Positions 35,880 through 44,477 of a stretch of 53,265 bases of DNA are shown here, piece by piece. The notes under the pieces are model-generated. The model made no database searches. It was given only the letters and a program-made list of their open reading frames with translations, and was not told the origin of the DNA. How positions within the stretch are numbered: the first letter of the stretch is position 1; each line of letters begins with the position of its first letter. This stretch comes from an uncultured Bacteroidia bacterium (GTDB lineage: Bacteria; Bacteroidota; Bacteroidia; Bacteroidales; Prolixibacteraceae): positions 1-53,265 of the forward strand of contig CAIXZH010000034.1 of assembly GCA_903923905.1 (NCBI GenBank). The letters are read 5' to 3'. A program made the translations under genes and the position numbers.

Positions 35880-36200
35880 TTATTCCAATGTGATCATCAC
35901 AGTGTTTTTGGGGATTCGATCACCTTTTTGGATATTGATACTTTTAATTACGCCATCAAAAGGCATCTCAATTTTGGTGTACATTTTCATGGCATCAAGC
36001 GTCAGCAATATTTCACCAGCCTTCAACTTTTGTCCGGGAGTGACATAGATCTCGATCACCGATCCGGGAATAATTGAACGGATCTCCTTAGGATCTGTTG
36101 GCTGGTATTTCTTTCGCCTGTCATATTTTGTTGTAGTCAATGTCAGATATCTGGCACTGTTGACAACAAAAACCTGATAATTCAAATTGTTATCTTCCAT
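35880..36200 (-). CDS. Biotin carboxyl carrier protein (biotin/lipoyl attachment domain)
   Basis: From ATG 36200 the protein is 106 aa. An upstream start at 36272 would overlap the carboxyltransferase gene and add unrelated residues. The C-terminal 75 residues are a biotinyl domain (IIPGSVIEIYVTPGQKLKAGEILLTLDAMKM...MPFDGVIKSI) with the biotinylated lysine K72 in DAMKM. It carries CO2 on biotin between partners. The carboxyltransferase is encoded 28 bases upstream. No biotin carboxylase or OadB/OadG-type decarboxylase subunit is in the window, so the complete enzyme cannot be assigned. Confidence 0.93.
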   Translation of the reverse strand: MEDNNLNYQVFVVNSARYLTLTTTKYDRRKKYQPTDPKEIRSIIPGSVIEIYVTPGQKLKAGEILLTLDAMKMYTKIEMPFDGVIKSINIQKGDRIPKNTVMITLE

Positions 36201-36228
36201 AATTAATTTTGTTATACAGAACTTCAGA

Positions 36229-37773
36229 TCAGAATGGTGGGATACCATGTTTCTTGGCGGGACGCTGATCAACCTTACTCCCTGAAACCTCCAATGAATG
36301 AATCAGTCTGGCCCTGGTTTCAGAAGGTTCAATCACTTCATCAATGTATCCCTTAGATGCGGCAACAAACGGGTTTGCAAATTTATCTTTGTATTCCTGT
36401 ATTTTTTGTTTCCGCATTTCTGCCGGATTTTCTGCCTCTTCGATCTCCTTCTTGAATACGATATTTGCGGCACCTTCCGGACCCATCACGGCGATTTCAG
36501 CAGTAGGCCAGGCAAATACAAAGTCAGCGCCAAGATGTCTTGAATTCATCGCTATATAACCACCACCATACGCTTTACGGATGATCACGGTTACTTTTGG
36601 AACGGTAGCTTCACTATAGGCATAGAGCAATTTGGCTCCATGCCTGATTACACCGGCATGTTCCTGATCTACACCAGGCAAATAACCGGGCATATCTTCC
36701 AGGGTAACGATCGGGATATTGAAGGCATTGCAATAGCGGATAAAACGGGCAGCCTTATCCGAGCTGTCACAGTCAAGAACTCCTGCCAGATACATGGGCT
36801 GATTGGCCACAAAACCAATCGTATTTCCCTGAATACGGCCGAATCCTATGACAATGTTTTTTGCAAAATATTCCATGATTTCAAAAAAGTCGGAACCATC
36901 GGTAACGGCTTTAATGATATCGCGAATGTCATAAGGATTATGCGGATCAACAGGAACGATCTCTTCGATACTCTTTTTGATCAGAGGCTGTTGTATTGGA
37001 AATTTAAGCGCTTTTTGAGCGTTGTTCCAGGGGATAAATGTAATCAGCTTCTTGATTTGGGCAAAACATTCGTCCTCACTTTTGGCAAAGAAATGGGCAT
37101 TTCCGGTAATTTCGCTGTGGACCATGGCTCCACCCAATTCTTCCATCGAGATCTCTTCACCAAGCACGCTTTTGATTACACCGGGGCCGGTAATAAACAT
37201 CTTCGAGATATTTTCAACCACGAAAACAAAATCGGTCAGTGCCGGGGAGTAAACAGCGCCTCCGGCACATGGCCCAAGGATAACTGAAATTTGGGGGATA
37301 ACACCAGAGGCAATCGTATTGCGATAAAATATTTCGCCATATCCGGCAAGGGAGTTTACCCCTTCCTGAATCCGGGCGCCACCCGAGTCATTAATCCCGA
37401 TAAGCGGAACACGCATCTTGAGTGCATGATCCATGATTTTAGTAATCTTCCGTGCATGCATCAATCCCAATGACCCACCTGCAACGGTAAAATCCTGAGC
37501 ATAGATTGCCACCGGTTGATTGTACATGGTTCCGGTTCCGATAATGACACCATCGCCGTGCAATACCTTCTTTTCCATGTCGAAATCACGCCCGGTGTGT
37601 TCAACAAAAAGATCATACTCGTGAAATGAGTTCTCGTCAAGAATGGCTTTGATTCTTTCCCGGGCTGTTTTCTTGCCCATCGCCACCTGCTTCTCAATGG
37701 CCTTTTCGCCACCTCCCTGCTGAGCCTCCTTTTTTCTTTTCCGGAGGTCAAGGATGTTTCTCTTAAATGACAT
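36229..37773 (-). CDS. Acyl-CoA carboxylase carboxyltransferase subunit (propionyl-/methylmalonyl-CoA type)
   Basis: The 514-aa chain has both crotonase-like halves of a carboxyltransferase. These are GKKTARERIKAILDENSFHE near residue 33, GINDSGGARIQEGVNSLAGYGEIF near 129, ILGPCAGGAVYSPALTDF near 165, LEDMPGYLPGVDQEHAGVIRHGAKLLYAY near 357 and VIIRKAYGGGYIAMNSRHLGADFVFAWPTAEIAVMGPEGAANI near 391. It moves the carboxyl group between biotin and an acyl-CoA, most likely propionyl/methylmalonyl-CoA, in the succinate-propionate pathway. It is co-transcribed with the biotin carrier. It could belong to a Na+-translocating decarboxylase or to a carboxylase. The sequence alone does not decide. Confidence 0.93.
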   Translation of the reverse strand: MSFKRNILDLRKRKKEAQQGGGEKAIEKQVAMGKKTARERIKAILDENSFHEYDLFVEHTGRDFDMEKKVLHGDGVIIGTGTMYNQPVAIYAQDFTVAGGSLGLMHARKITKIMDHALKMRVPLIGINDSGGARIQEGVNSLAGYGEIFYRNTIASGVIPQISVILGPCAGGAVYSPALTDFVFVVENISKMFITGPGVIKSVLGEEISMEELGGAMVHSEITGNAHFFAKSEDECFAQIKKLITFIPWNNAQKALKFPIQQPLIKKSIEEIVPVDPHNPYDIRDIIKAVTDGSDFFEIMEYFAKNIVIGFGRIQGNTIGFVANQPMYLAGVLDCDSSDKAARFIRYCNAFNIPIVTLEDMPGYLPGVDQEHAGVIRHGAKLLYAYSEATVPKVTVIIRKAYGGGYIAMNSRHLGADFVFAWPTAEIAVMGPEGAANIVFKKEIEEAENPAEMRKQKIQEYKDKFANPFVAASKGYIDEVIEPSETRARLIHSLEVSGSKVDQRPAKKHGIPPF

Positions 37774-37844
37774 AAGTGTGTTTTAAATTACTAATTCATC
37801 AGTTGTTACAAAAAACAAACGCTTTTGGGCTAAAAACCCGGGGA

Positions 37845-37852
37845 CAAAAGTA
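37845..37852 (-). promoter_or_regulatory. Possible -7 box of the carboxyltransferase operon
   Basis: Minus-strand TACTTTTG fits TAnnTTTG, about 70 bases before the ATG at 37773. No convincing -33 element. Confidence 0.35.
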
Positions 37853-37945
37853 CAACAAATTATACTTTTTACTCTCCGGATTATCAATTAAACTTCCTAA
37901 TACTTTATAAATCAAAGAATAGACTATTCCGGTGAAATGTTCAAT

Positions 37946-39037
37946 TTATTTGGAGGCCCATCGATAGAGTCCGATTGCTATCAGGGAATAGATCATATTT
38001 GGAAGCCAAACTGCAAGTAATGAATTGAAACCTACTTTCACCGCAAAGATAGTGGAAACCTGCATAAACATGATGTAGGAGAAACTTAGCAACAGTCCCA
38101 GACCCAAATGGATTCCAAGACCACCTCTCATCCGCCGGGAAGCTAATGAAACGCCAATTACTGATAAGATAAAGGTACTTACCGGCCCAGCGGTACGTTT
38201 GTAATTTTCCTGTTCATAACGGGCAACATTATCTACACCCCGAAGTTTTAAATCCTTGATATAGGCATTGATTTGTCGGTAATCCATGGTCTCTTCCTTG
38301 GCATTTTGCTGTCCAAAATCGGCGGGTAACATTCTCAAAGATACATCCATGGCAGTCCCACTTCGGATGATCTCTTGCGGACCGTGCATGTCCCGTTCAT
38401 AAAAATTCTGGATTACCCATTTTTTACGTTCCCGATCCCATTTGACACTCTCCGCCATGATTTTGGAAACCAGTCGTTTACCATCAAATCTTTCAAGTGA
38501 AAACCTGTACCCCACATCCAGTTTATTGTTATAGCTCTGCATATAGACATACATTCCGGGCTCCAGTTGGCGATGAATATTCTTGTCTACGTTTACATAA
38601 TCATTACTAATATAGGTATTCCTGAAATTCACACGGGCCTCAGTTGCTGAAGGTATTACGAAATTACCTAAAACCCAGGACATGAGTGCAATAACTCCAG
38701 AGGCAATCATATACGGACGCATCAACCGTTTGTAAGAGACCCCGCTCGCAAGAATTGCAATGATCTCAGAATTATAAGCCATCTTACTCGTGAAAAAGAT
38801 CACCGCAATAAAGGTGAACAGGGCACTGAAAAGATTGGCATAATAGGGGATGAAGTTCAGGTAGTAATCCAGGATAATAGCCTTTAAGGGGGCATTTTTG
38901 GTGATGAAATCATCAATGTTTTCCGATACATCAAAAATCATGGATATACTGATTATCAGAGCAATAGCAAGAAAGAATGTTCCCAGGTATTTTTTGATGA
39001 TATACTGATCAATTCTTTTTATGTATTTTATGGCCAT
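37946..39037 (-). CDS. LptF/LptG family lipopolysaccharide transport permease
   Basis: The 363-aa inner-membrane protein has six helices, three on each side of a periplasmic beta-jellyroll (about 130-260), the YjgP/YjgQ layout. The N-terminus KRIDQYIIKKYLGTFFLAI and the segment FTSKMAYNSEIIAILASGVSYKRLMRPYM near 85 are characteristic, and the latter is the coupling helix region touching LptB. LptF and LptG form the ABC exporter that extracts lipopolysaccharide and feeds it to the LptC/A bridge. Whether this is F or G cannot be told. It lies 33 bases downstream of tgt on the same strand, a pairing common in Bacteroidota. Confidence 0.93.
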   Translation of the reverse strand: MAIKYIKRIDQYIIKKYLGTFFLAIALIISISMIFDVSENIDDFITKNAPLKAIILDYYLNFIPYYANLFSALFTFIAVIFFTSKMAYNSEIIAILASGVSYKRLMRPYMIASGVIALMSWVLGNFVIPSATEARVNFRNTYISNDYVNVDKNIHRQLEPGMYVYMQSYNNKLDVGYRFSLERFDGKRLVSKIMAESVKWDRERKKWVIQNFYERDMHGPQEIIRSGTAMDVSLRMLPADFGQQNAKEETMDYRQINAYIKDLKLRGVDNVARYEQENYKRTAGPVSTFILSVIGVSLASRRMRGGLGIHLGLGLLLSFSYIMFMQVSTIFAVKVGFNSLLAVWLPNMIYSLIAIGLYRWASK

Positions 39038-39070
39038 TCGTCTATAGTTTATTTAAAGATATAAAAAATA

Positions 39071-40201
39071 TTAAAGCCGTTTTCCAATTTGCTTAACCAT
39101 TTGTTCCTTCCATCCCTTGAAAGTACCGGCTAGTATTTGTTGCCGTGCTTCTCCCACCAGCCAAAGATAGAAAGCAAGATTATGAATGCTTCCGATCTGG
39201 GCCCCCAGCATCTCTTTTGCATTGAAGAGATGGCGCAGATAGGCTTTGGAGTATTGGTGGTCGACAAAAGAGGTACCTTCCCGATCGATGGGAGAGAAAT
39301 CATCCCGCCATTTGTTGTTTTTTATATTGATAATCCCATTCCGGGTAAATAACATTCCATTTCTGCCGTTTCGTGTTGGCATCACGCAATCAAACATATC
39401 GATACCCCGGTCGATGGCCTGCAAAATATTTACAGGCGTTCCAACACCCATAAGATACCGTGGTTTATCCTGCGGAAGAATTTCATTCACAACTTCAATC
39501 ATCTCGTACATATCTTCTTCCTTTTCTCCAACAGAGAGTCCTCCAATGGCATATCCGTCGCTTTGAAAAGAAGCAACATGCTCAGCCGCATTCCTGCGCA
39601 AATCACTGAAGACACAACCCTGAACAATCGGAAAGAGCGATTGGGAATAACCATATTTGGGTTCTGTTTCATCAAACCGCCGGATACATCTTTCGAGCCA
39701 TCGCTGCGTTAGTTCCAGAGATTTTTTGGCATAATCATATTCTGCATCCCCGGGGGTACATTCATCAAAGGCCATGATGATATCAGCTCCGATAGATCGC
39801 TGGATATCAATCACGTTTTCAGGGGTGAAAAGGTGTCTTGAGCCGTCAATATGCGACTGAAACCTCGCCCCCTCTTCGGTTAATTTCCGGATATCACCCA
39901 GCGAAAAAACCTGAAAACCACCACTGTCGGTTAAGATGGGCTTATCCCACCCATTAAACAGGTGAAGTCCTCCTGCTTTTTCAATAATATCCACTCCGGG
40001 GCGAAGATAAAGATGGTAGGTATTGCCAAGAATGATTTGGGCCCTTATATCTTCCTTAAGATCTTTGAAATGGACACCTTTGACAGAACCAATAGTACCA
40101 ACAGGCATAAAGATAGGTGTATCTATATGTCCATGAGCTGTTTCTATTCTTCCGGCCCTTGCTTTTGAGAACGGAGTCGTACCTTGAAGTTCAAATTTCA
40201 T
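39071..40201 (-). CDS. tgt: tRNA-guanine(34) transglycosylase without the zinc cysteines
   Basis: Tgt swaps G34 for preQ1 in tRNAs for Asp, Asn, His and Tyr. Starting at ATG 40201 (MKFELQGT), preferred over an upstream ATG at 40222, the protein has 376 aa. The general-base Asp92 is in LTDSGGFQVFSL, the nucleophile Asp271 is in MFDCVMPTRNGRNG, and the substrate loop is GGLSVGE. In most bacteria CxCxxC plus His bind zinc. Here the aligned stretch reads EGTSFVD (G309, S311, D314), and only the His (H340 in SIHNL) is kept. The rest is intact, so I expect activity without this zinc site. I believe this is common in Bacteroidota but cannot check. Confidence 0.96.
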   Translation of the reverse strand: MKFELQGTTPFSKARAGRIETAHGHIDTPIFMPVGTIGSVKGVHFKDLKEDIRAQIILGNTYHLYLRPGVDIIEKAGGLHLFNGWDKPILTDSGGFQVFSLGDIRKLTEEGARFQSHIDGSRHLFTPENVIDIQRSIGADIIMAFDECTPGDAEYDYAKKSLELTQRWLERCIRRFDETEPKYGYSQSLFPIVQGCVFSDLRRNAAEHVASFQSDGYAIGGLSVGEKEEDMYEMIEVVNEILPQDKPRYLMGVGTPVNILQAIDRGIDMFDCVMPTRNGRNGMLFTRNGIINIKNNKWRDDFSPIDREGTSFVDHQYSKAYLRHLFNAKEMLGAQIGSIHNLAFYLWLVGEARQQILAGTFKGWKEQMVKQIGKRL

Positions 40202-40327
40202 TTTCAAAATTTCGCGCCGCAAAGATAGTCATTAAAGAAGAATATCGGGGAAAGTGAAAAAAATGTGAAAAACCATCAATGTTAGGAAGTCAATTTGTAA
40301 TTTTGACCCGTTTCGTTGATACTAATT

Positions 40328-41458
40328 ATGATAGAAATAAGCGGATTTTCATTTGGAATTTTAGAACTGGGACTTCTGGTTGGATTTTTACTGACATTTT
40401 TAATACAGTTGTTTTATCAACTGCTAATAAATGTGTTTACTTTAAGTGGCAGGAAAAAAGAGAAACAAGGTGAATATCCTTCTATCTCAATTATTATACC
40501 CTCGCGTAATTACGAAGAGAACCTCAGAGAACTGATACCGACACTTCTTGACCAGGACTACCCTGATTTTGAGGTTGTTGTTGTGGATGATTGTTCCTCG
40601 GATGGCACTGAATGGTACCTTGCAGGACTTAAACTGGAATCAAGCCGCATTAAAACAAGCCGGATAATTCAGGAAACTGATTTTCCCAATGCTCTGGTAA
40701 TCACCATAGGAGTTAGAGCTGCCACTAAAGAGTGGCTCATATTTTTGAATCCACTATGCCGGGTTAGAAGTAAAGATTGGTTAAAGTCATTTGCTGCCGG
40801 AATGAATCAAAAAACGGAGGCTGTATTCGGGTTTGTAAGTTATGTGAATCATGAAGGTTCGATGCAAAAGCTGATCAGGTACGAGAATTTCGATTTATTC
40901 CTACTTTCTGGTTCAGCCCGTTATTTTGGAATGCCGATGCCGGTAACCGATATGAATATGGCTTATAAACGGGAGCAATTTTTGGATCTTAAAGGATTTG
41001 CAGGCGTTCTGGATGCACGATTCAGCGAAAATGAATTGTATATCAATAAAATATCCAACCGGAAAAATACCTCCTTTCTTCTGGATCGAACTTCAATAAT
41101 TGATTTTAAGGGAGATACTGACTGGCACGATGGTATGAACTACAAAAAGAAGCAGTTAATGCTTAAACGGAAGTTTACTGTCGGACAAAACGTTTATCTC
41201 TGGATTAATAGCCTGAGCCGGTTGGCTTTTGATGTTTTAATGATCTTGTTGCTGATTATTTCACCCTGGAGATTATATGTTGCCGGGGTGTATTTGTTTA
41301 AAATTATCCATGAATTAGTCTGGGGAATCGTGGCAGCAAAACGTCTTGGTGAAAGGAAACTGCTCCCAAGTTTATTTATATACAGGTCCCTTGTGCCGTT
41401 CTTAAACTTTATACTGTCTGTAAAACAGCTTTTTACCCATAAAAAACGCAGAAGGTGA
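40328..41458 (+). CDS. Family 2 glycosyltransferase with membrane anchors
   Basis: From ATG 40328 (an upstream TTG at 40316 is less likely) the protein has 376 aa. One N-terminal membrane helix (FGILELGLLVGFLLTFLIQLF) precedes the GT-A domain. That domain shows SIIIPSRNYEENLRELIPTL, VVVVDDCSSDGTEWYL and the DxD-equivalent region IFLNPLCRVRSKDWL. The last has Asn-Pro rather than the usual Asp-x-Asp. Two more C-terminal helices follow near 290-330. It is an inner-membrane enzyme with its active site in the cytoplasm. Donor and acceptor are unknown, and the altered metal site makes catalytic activity less certain. rsmG follows after 22 bases, probably in the same transcript. Confidence 0.85.
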   Translation: MIEISGFSFGILELGLLVGFLLTFLIQLFYQLLINVFTLSGRKKEKQGEYPSISIIIPSRNYEENLRELIPTLLDQDYPDFEVVVVDDCSSDGTEWYLAGLKLESSRIKTSRIIQETDFPNALVITIGVRAATKEWLIFLNPLCRVRSKDWLKSFAAGMNQKTEAVFGFVSYVNHEGSMQKLIRYENFDLFLLSGSARYFGMPMPVTDMNMAYKREQFLDLKGFAGVLDARFSENELYINKISNRKNTSFLLDRTSIIDFKGDTDWHDGMNYKKKQLMLKRKFTVGQNVYLWINSLSRLAFDVLMILLLIISPWRLYVAGVYLFKIIHELVWGIVAAKRLGERKLLPSLFIYRSLVPFLNFILSVKQLFTHKKRRR

Positions 41459-41480
41459 AAGAGGTAAATCTACAGGAAAT

Positions 41481-42107
41481 ATGTTGAGAATCATTCATTA
41501 TTTTCCGCAGTTAACCCCAGAGCAGGTTCTCCAATTCGAAAAAATGGCCCCTCTTTATCGGGAATGGAACGAGAAAATCAATGTTATTTCACGCAAGGAT
41601 ATTGATTCATTGTATGAAAAACATGTTCTTCATGCCCTGGCTATTGCTAAGATAATCACTTTCAGACCAGGAACATCGATTCTGGATGTGGGTACCGGTG
41701 GCGGCTTTCCAGGTATACCCCTAGCAATCCTGTTTCCGGATTGTCAATTTAAATTAATCGATTCAATCGGGAAAAAAATCAAAATTGTGCAGACGGTTTC
41801 GGAAGAACTTGGTCTTAAGAATGTAACCGCAATCCATACCCGGGTTCAGGAGTTGAAGGATGAATTTGATTTCGTAATTTCGAGAGCAGTTACTGCTTTT
41901 CCTGACTTTGTCGGATTAGTAAGGAATAACATCTCACGCCAACCCAGAAATTCACGTCCTAACGGTATTATTTATTTGAAAGGTGGTGATTTTCAGGATG
42001 AAATTAAAAATTTCAAAAATATTATCGAAGTGTCTGAGATCTCCGGGTTTTTTAGTGAACCTTATTTCGAAACTAAAAAAGTGATCTATCTGCCTATAAA
42101 TAGGTAA
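41481..42107 (+). CDS. rsmG: 16S rRNA (guanine527-N7)-methyltransferase
   Basis: RsmG methylates G527 in the 16S rRNA 530 loop. The 208-aa length is typical. The start MLRIIHYFPQLTPEQVLQFEKM and LYREWNEKINVISRKDIDSLYEKHVLHAL (about 28-57) are family hallmarks. The SAM-binding loop is ILDVGTGGGFPGIPLAILFP near 70. The conserved FDFVISRAVTAFPDF region is near 133. It closes the operon with the GT2 gene. Confidence 0.96.
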   Translation: MLRIIHYFPQLTPEQVLQFEKMAPLYREWNEKINVISRKDIDSLYEKHVLHALAIAKIITFRPGTSILDVGTGGGFPGIPLAILFPDCQFKLIDSIGKKIKIVQTVSEELGLKNVTAIHTRVQELKDEFDFVISRAVTAFPDFVGLVRNNISRQPRNSRPNGIIYLKGGDFQDEIKNFKNIIEVSEISGFFSEPYFETKKVIYLPINR

Positions 42108-42142
42108 TGGTTGAAATATATTTATTCTAAATTACTTTTTAC

Positions 42143-42173
42143 TTTGTCATCAACGAAAAAAGTCTTATTTTTG
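42143..42173 (+). promoter_or_regulatory. Promoter of rpmH
   Basis: TTTG (42143-42146), a 19-base spacer and TATTTTTG (42166-42173) match the Bacteroidota sigma-factor consensus exactly. It lies 140 bases before the L34 ATG, so the transcript has a 130-base leader. This is the clearest promoter of the window and serves as a reference for the others. Confidence 0.85.
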
Positions 42174-42312
42174 CACACCAATTTAGAAAAGATAGAGTTC
42201 AATTAATAAAAATATTTTTCAGAGATGAAACGAGCCTGAAGGAAATCATCCTTTTTTTTAGGAAGGTGATTTTGGCGAGTTCCATATGACAATTAAAACA
42301 AATTAAAAGCAT

Positions 42313-42471
42313 ATGAAAAGAACATTTCAACCATCGAATAGAAAAAGAAGAAACAAACACGGTTTCCGTGAAAGAATGTCTACCGCTAATGGCCGTAAAG
42401 TTTTGAAAGCCCGTCGCGCTAAAGGACGTAAAAAACTCAGCGTTTCGGACGAACCTCAGCACAAGAGATAA
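42313..42471 (+). CDS. rpmH: 50S ribosomal protein L34
   Basis: A 52-aa, very basic protein begins [20 protein letters not shown] and continues [20 protein letters not shown], the almost invariant L34 sequence. The C-terminal 12 residues ([12 protein letters not shown]) are a short extension seen in Bacteroidota. It is too short to appear in length-filtered gene lists. It has a perfect promoter and is followed 22 bases after the stop by a large palindrome, which can serve as its terminator. Confidence 0.98.
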   Translation: MKRTFQPSNRKRRNKHGFRERMSTANGRKVLKARRAKGRKKLSVSDEPQHKR

Positions 42472-42493
42472 AAGGTTGTTGTTCGGTAATCTT

Positions 42494-42543
42494 ACACAAA
42501 ATGTGTAGAGACAGTGCATGCATCGTCTCTGCACATTTTGTGT
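42494..42543. repeat. TGTAGAGACG-family palindrome, copy 2
   Basis: A 50-bp palindrome with only three mismatched pairs has outer arms ACACAAAATGTG and inner arms with AGAGAC/GTCTCT around GCATGC. It lies between rpmH and the PASTA gene and can fold into a long hairpin on either strand. The flanking ACAAAATG is also shared with the 45.9-kb copy. Confidence 0.9.
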
Positions 42544-42601
42544 TTACTGGAATATTCTGTTTAATTTTGTTCCCATTGAATTACATCTGAAACAAACTGG
42601 T

Positions 42602-43408
42602 ATGCGGCTTAAAGAATTTCTCTTCCATAAAATCTTTCTCAAAAATTTGGGAATAGCTGTATTACTGACGGTTGCATTAATCTGGATCACCTTATTTATG
42701 CTTTCGCTTTATACCAACAAAGGAGAGAATTTTCCTACGCCCAGTTTAAGGGGATTGACAATCAATCAGATAGATGTGCTTACCAAAGATCATAATTTTC
42801 GTTTTGTAGTTGAAGATTCCGTTTTTCGGAAAAACTTTATCCCGGGAACGGTTGTATTTCAGAATCCTGCTGCCGGTCACAAAATAAAACCAAACAGGTT
42901 GATATACCTCACAGTTGCTTCCTTTACACCGGAACAGGTGGAGGTTCCTAAACTGACTGATGTTTCTATCCGTCAGGCGAGGGAACTCCTTGAATCCAAA
43001 GGATTTGAACTTGGGAATATCATGTTGCGTCCTTCAGAATTTGATGATCTCGTCCTGGAACAGAAACATGAAGGGCAAACAATCATCCCAGGTTCAAAGT
43101 TAGGAAACGGGTCGGCGATTGACCTTGTTGTTGGAAAAAAGATGCTCGGAGGGTCAACAATAATTCCGGATCTTAAATCTCTCACCCTTTCGGTAGCTCA
43201 AAATGTTTTAAGAAGCAGATCACTGACTACCGGTTCCCTAATTTATGATCCTGCGATTCGGAGTAAGGCAGATACCCTGAGTGCTGTTATCTGGAAACAG
43301 ATTCCACCTCCTGATTCCATAACACGGGTAATGCCGGGAGTATCGGTCGATTTATGGCTTAAAATTAAATCCCAATCAACGGATTCCACATCTCTAAAAA
43401 TCAACTGA
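42602..43408 (+). CDS. PASTA-domain membrane protein
   Basis: From ATG 42602 the protein is 268 aa. A nearby in-frame upstream start at 42518 lies inside the palindromic repeat and is rejected. One membrane helix (FLKNLGIAVLLTVALIWITLFML) is followed by three PASTA domains at about 45-110 (TPSLRGLTINQIDVLTKDHNF...GTVVFQNPAAGHKIKPNRLIYLTVA), 112-180 and 187-260. PASTA domains bind unlinked peptidoglycan or beta-lactam-like ligands in kinases and PBPs. Here there is no kinase or transpeptidase, so a peptidoglycan-sensing or scaffolding role is inferred. It is 7 bases upstream of rluD, as in other Bacteroidota. Confidence 0.9.
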   Translation: MRLKEFLFHKIFLKNLGIAVLLTVALIWITLFMLSLYTNKGENFPTPSLRGLTINQIDVLTKDHNFRFVVEDSVFRKNFIPGTVVFQNPAAGHKIKPNRLIYLTVASFTPEQVEVPKLTDVSIRQARELLESKGFELGNIMLRPSEFDDLVLEQKHEGQTIIPGSKLGNGSAIDLVVGKKMLGGSTIIPDLKSLTLSVAQNVLRSRSLTTGSLIYDPAIRSKADTLSAVIWKQIPPPDSITRVMPGVSVDLWLKIKSQSTDSTSLKIN

Positions 43409-43415
43409 CAATTTA

Positions 43416-44477
43416 ATGAGTAGTATTACGAATGATGAAGATCCGGATGAATTGGATGACACCGGGGAGGAAATCAGTCAGTTTGAGCACTACCGGTTTG
43501 TAGCTGATCAGGGACAAGGATTGTTGAGAATTGATAAGTTCCTGGTCAATCGGATGGAGGGAACTTCCCGTAACCGAATCCAGACTGCCGCGGAGGCAGG
43601 AAGTATCTTCGTAAATGGGGCTCCTGTAAAATCGAATTATCGCGTTAAGCCCGGCGAAGAGGTAACTATTATGCTCGATTACCCCCGACGCGAACTAAAA
43701 CTTATCCCGGAAGATATCCCGCTCAATATTGTTTATGAAGACGAAGAGCTGATGATTATCAATAAGCCGGCCGGTCTGGTAGTCCATCCCGGACATGGGA
43801 ATTACAGCGGAACACTTGTTAACGGTCTGGTTTATAAATATCAGAATCTCGAATTATATGGCGGAAATGATCCAAGGCCTGGTTTAGTGCATCGGATAGA
43901 TAAAAATACCTCTGGATTATTGGTGGTGGCAAAAACCGAATTAGCCAAATTGAACCTGGCTCTTCAGTTTTTCAAAAAAACCACCAGACGCAAATATGTG
44001 GCACTGGTTTGGGGTAACCTGGCTTCAGATGAAGGAACAATCGAAGGAAATATTGGAAGGAGCCCGAATAATCGTCAGGTCTTTACTGTATTCCCGGATG
44101 GAGACCATGGAAAACCGGCAGTCACCCATTATCGCGTCATCGAACGGTTAGGATATGTCAATCTTGTGGAATGCGTTCTGGAAACCGGGCGGACCCATCA
44201 GATCAGGGTCCACATGAAGCATATTGGTCACCCTCTTTTCAATGATGATGTTTATGGCGGTGACCGGATTCTAAAAGGGACTACCTTTGCGAAATACAAA
44301 CAATTTGTCGAAAATTGTTTCACCTTGATTCCCGGTCAGGCACTGCATGCCAGGATCCTCGGATTTGTCCATCCGGTAACCAAAGAAGAGATGATTTTTG
44401 ATTCAGAATTACCTGATAACCTGGAGCAATTGGTTAATAAGTGGCGCAATTATATATCAAACAGGGATATAGAATAA
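43416..44477 (+). CDS. rluD: Ribosomal large subunit pseudouridine synthase, RluA/RluD family
   Basis: The 353-aa protein has an acidic N-terminus, an S4 RNA-binding domain at about 36-85 (LLRIDKFLVNRMEGTSRNRIQTAAEAGSIFVNGAPVKSNYRVKPGE), and the RluA catalytic domain. The catalytic Asp152 is in RPGLVHRIDKNTSGLLVVAKT, and the downstream LETGRTHQIRVHMKHIGHPL is present. RluD forms pseudouridines 1911, 1915 and 1917 in helix 69 of 23S rRNA. The S4 domain and the motifs favour RluD over RluA, but other RluA-family targets are possible. It is in an operon with the PASTA gene. Confidence 0.9.
   Translation: MSSITNDEDPDELDDTGEEISQFEHYRFVADQGQGLLRIDKFLVNRMEGTSRNRIQTAAEAGSIFVNGAPVKSNYRVKPGEEVTIMLDYPRRELKLIPEDIPLNIVYEDEELMIINKPAGLVVHPGHGNYSGTLVNGLVYKYQNLELYGGNDPRPGLVHRIDKNTSGLLVVAKTELAKLNLALQFFKKTTRRKYVALVWGNLASDEGTIEGNIGRSPNNRQVFTVFPDGDHGKPAVTHYRVIERLGYVNLVECVLETGRTHQIRVHMKHIGHPLFNDDVYGGDRILKGTTFAKYKQFVENCFTLIPGQALHARILGFVHPVTKEEMIFDSELPDNLEQLVNKWRNYISNRDIE

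Noticed and set aside
36201-36272. 24-residue extension of the biotin carrier
   Set aside because: It overlaps the carboxyltransferase reading frame and adds no domain. ATG 36200 fits the family.
42518-42601. N-terminal 28-residue extension of the PASTA protein
   Set aside because: The extra codons lie in the palindromic repeat and would precede the natural membrane helix. ATG 42602 is the better start.
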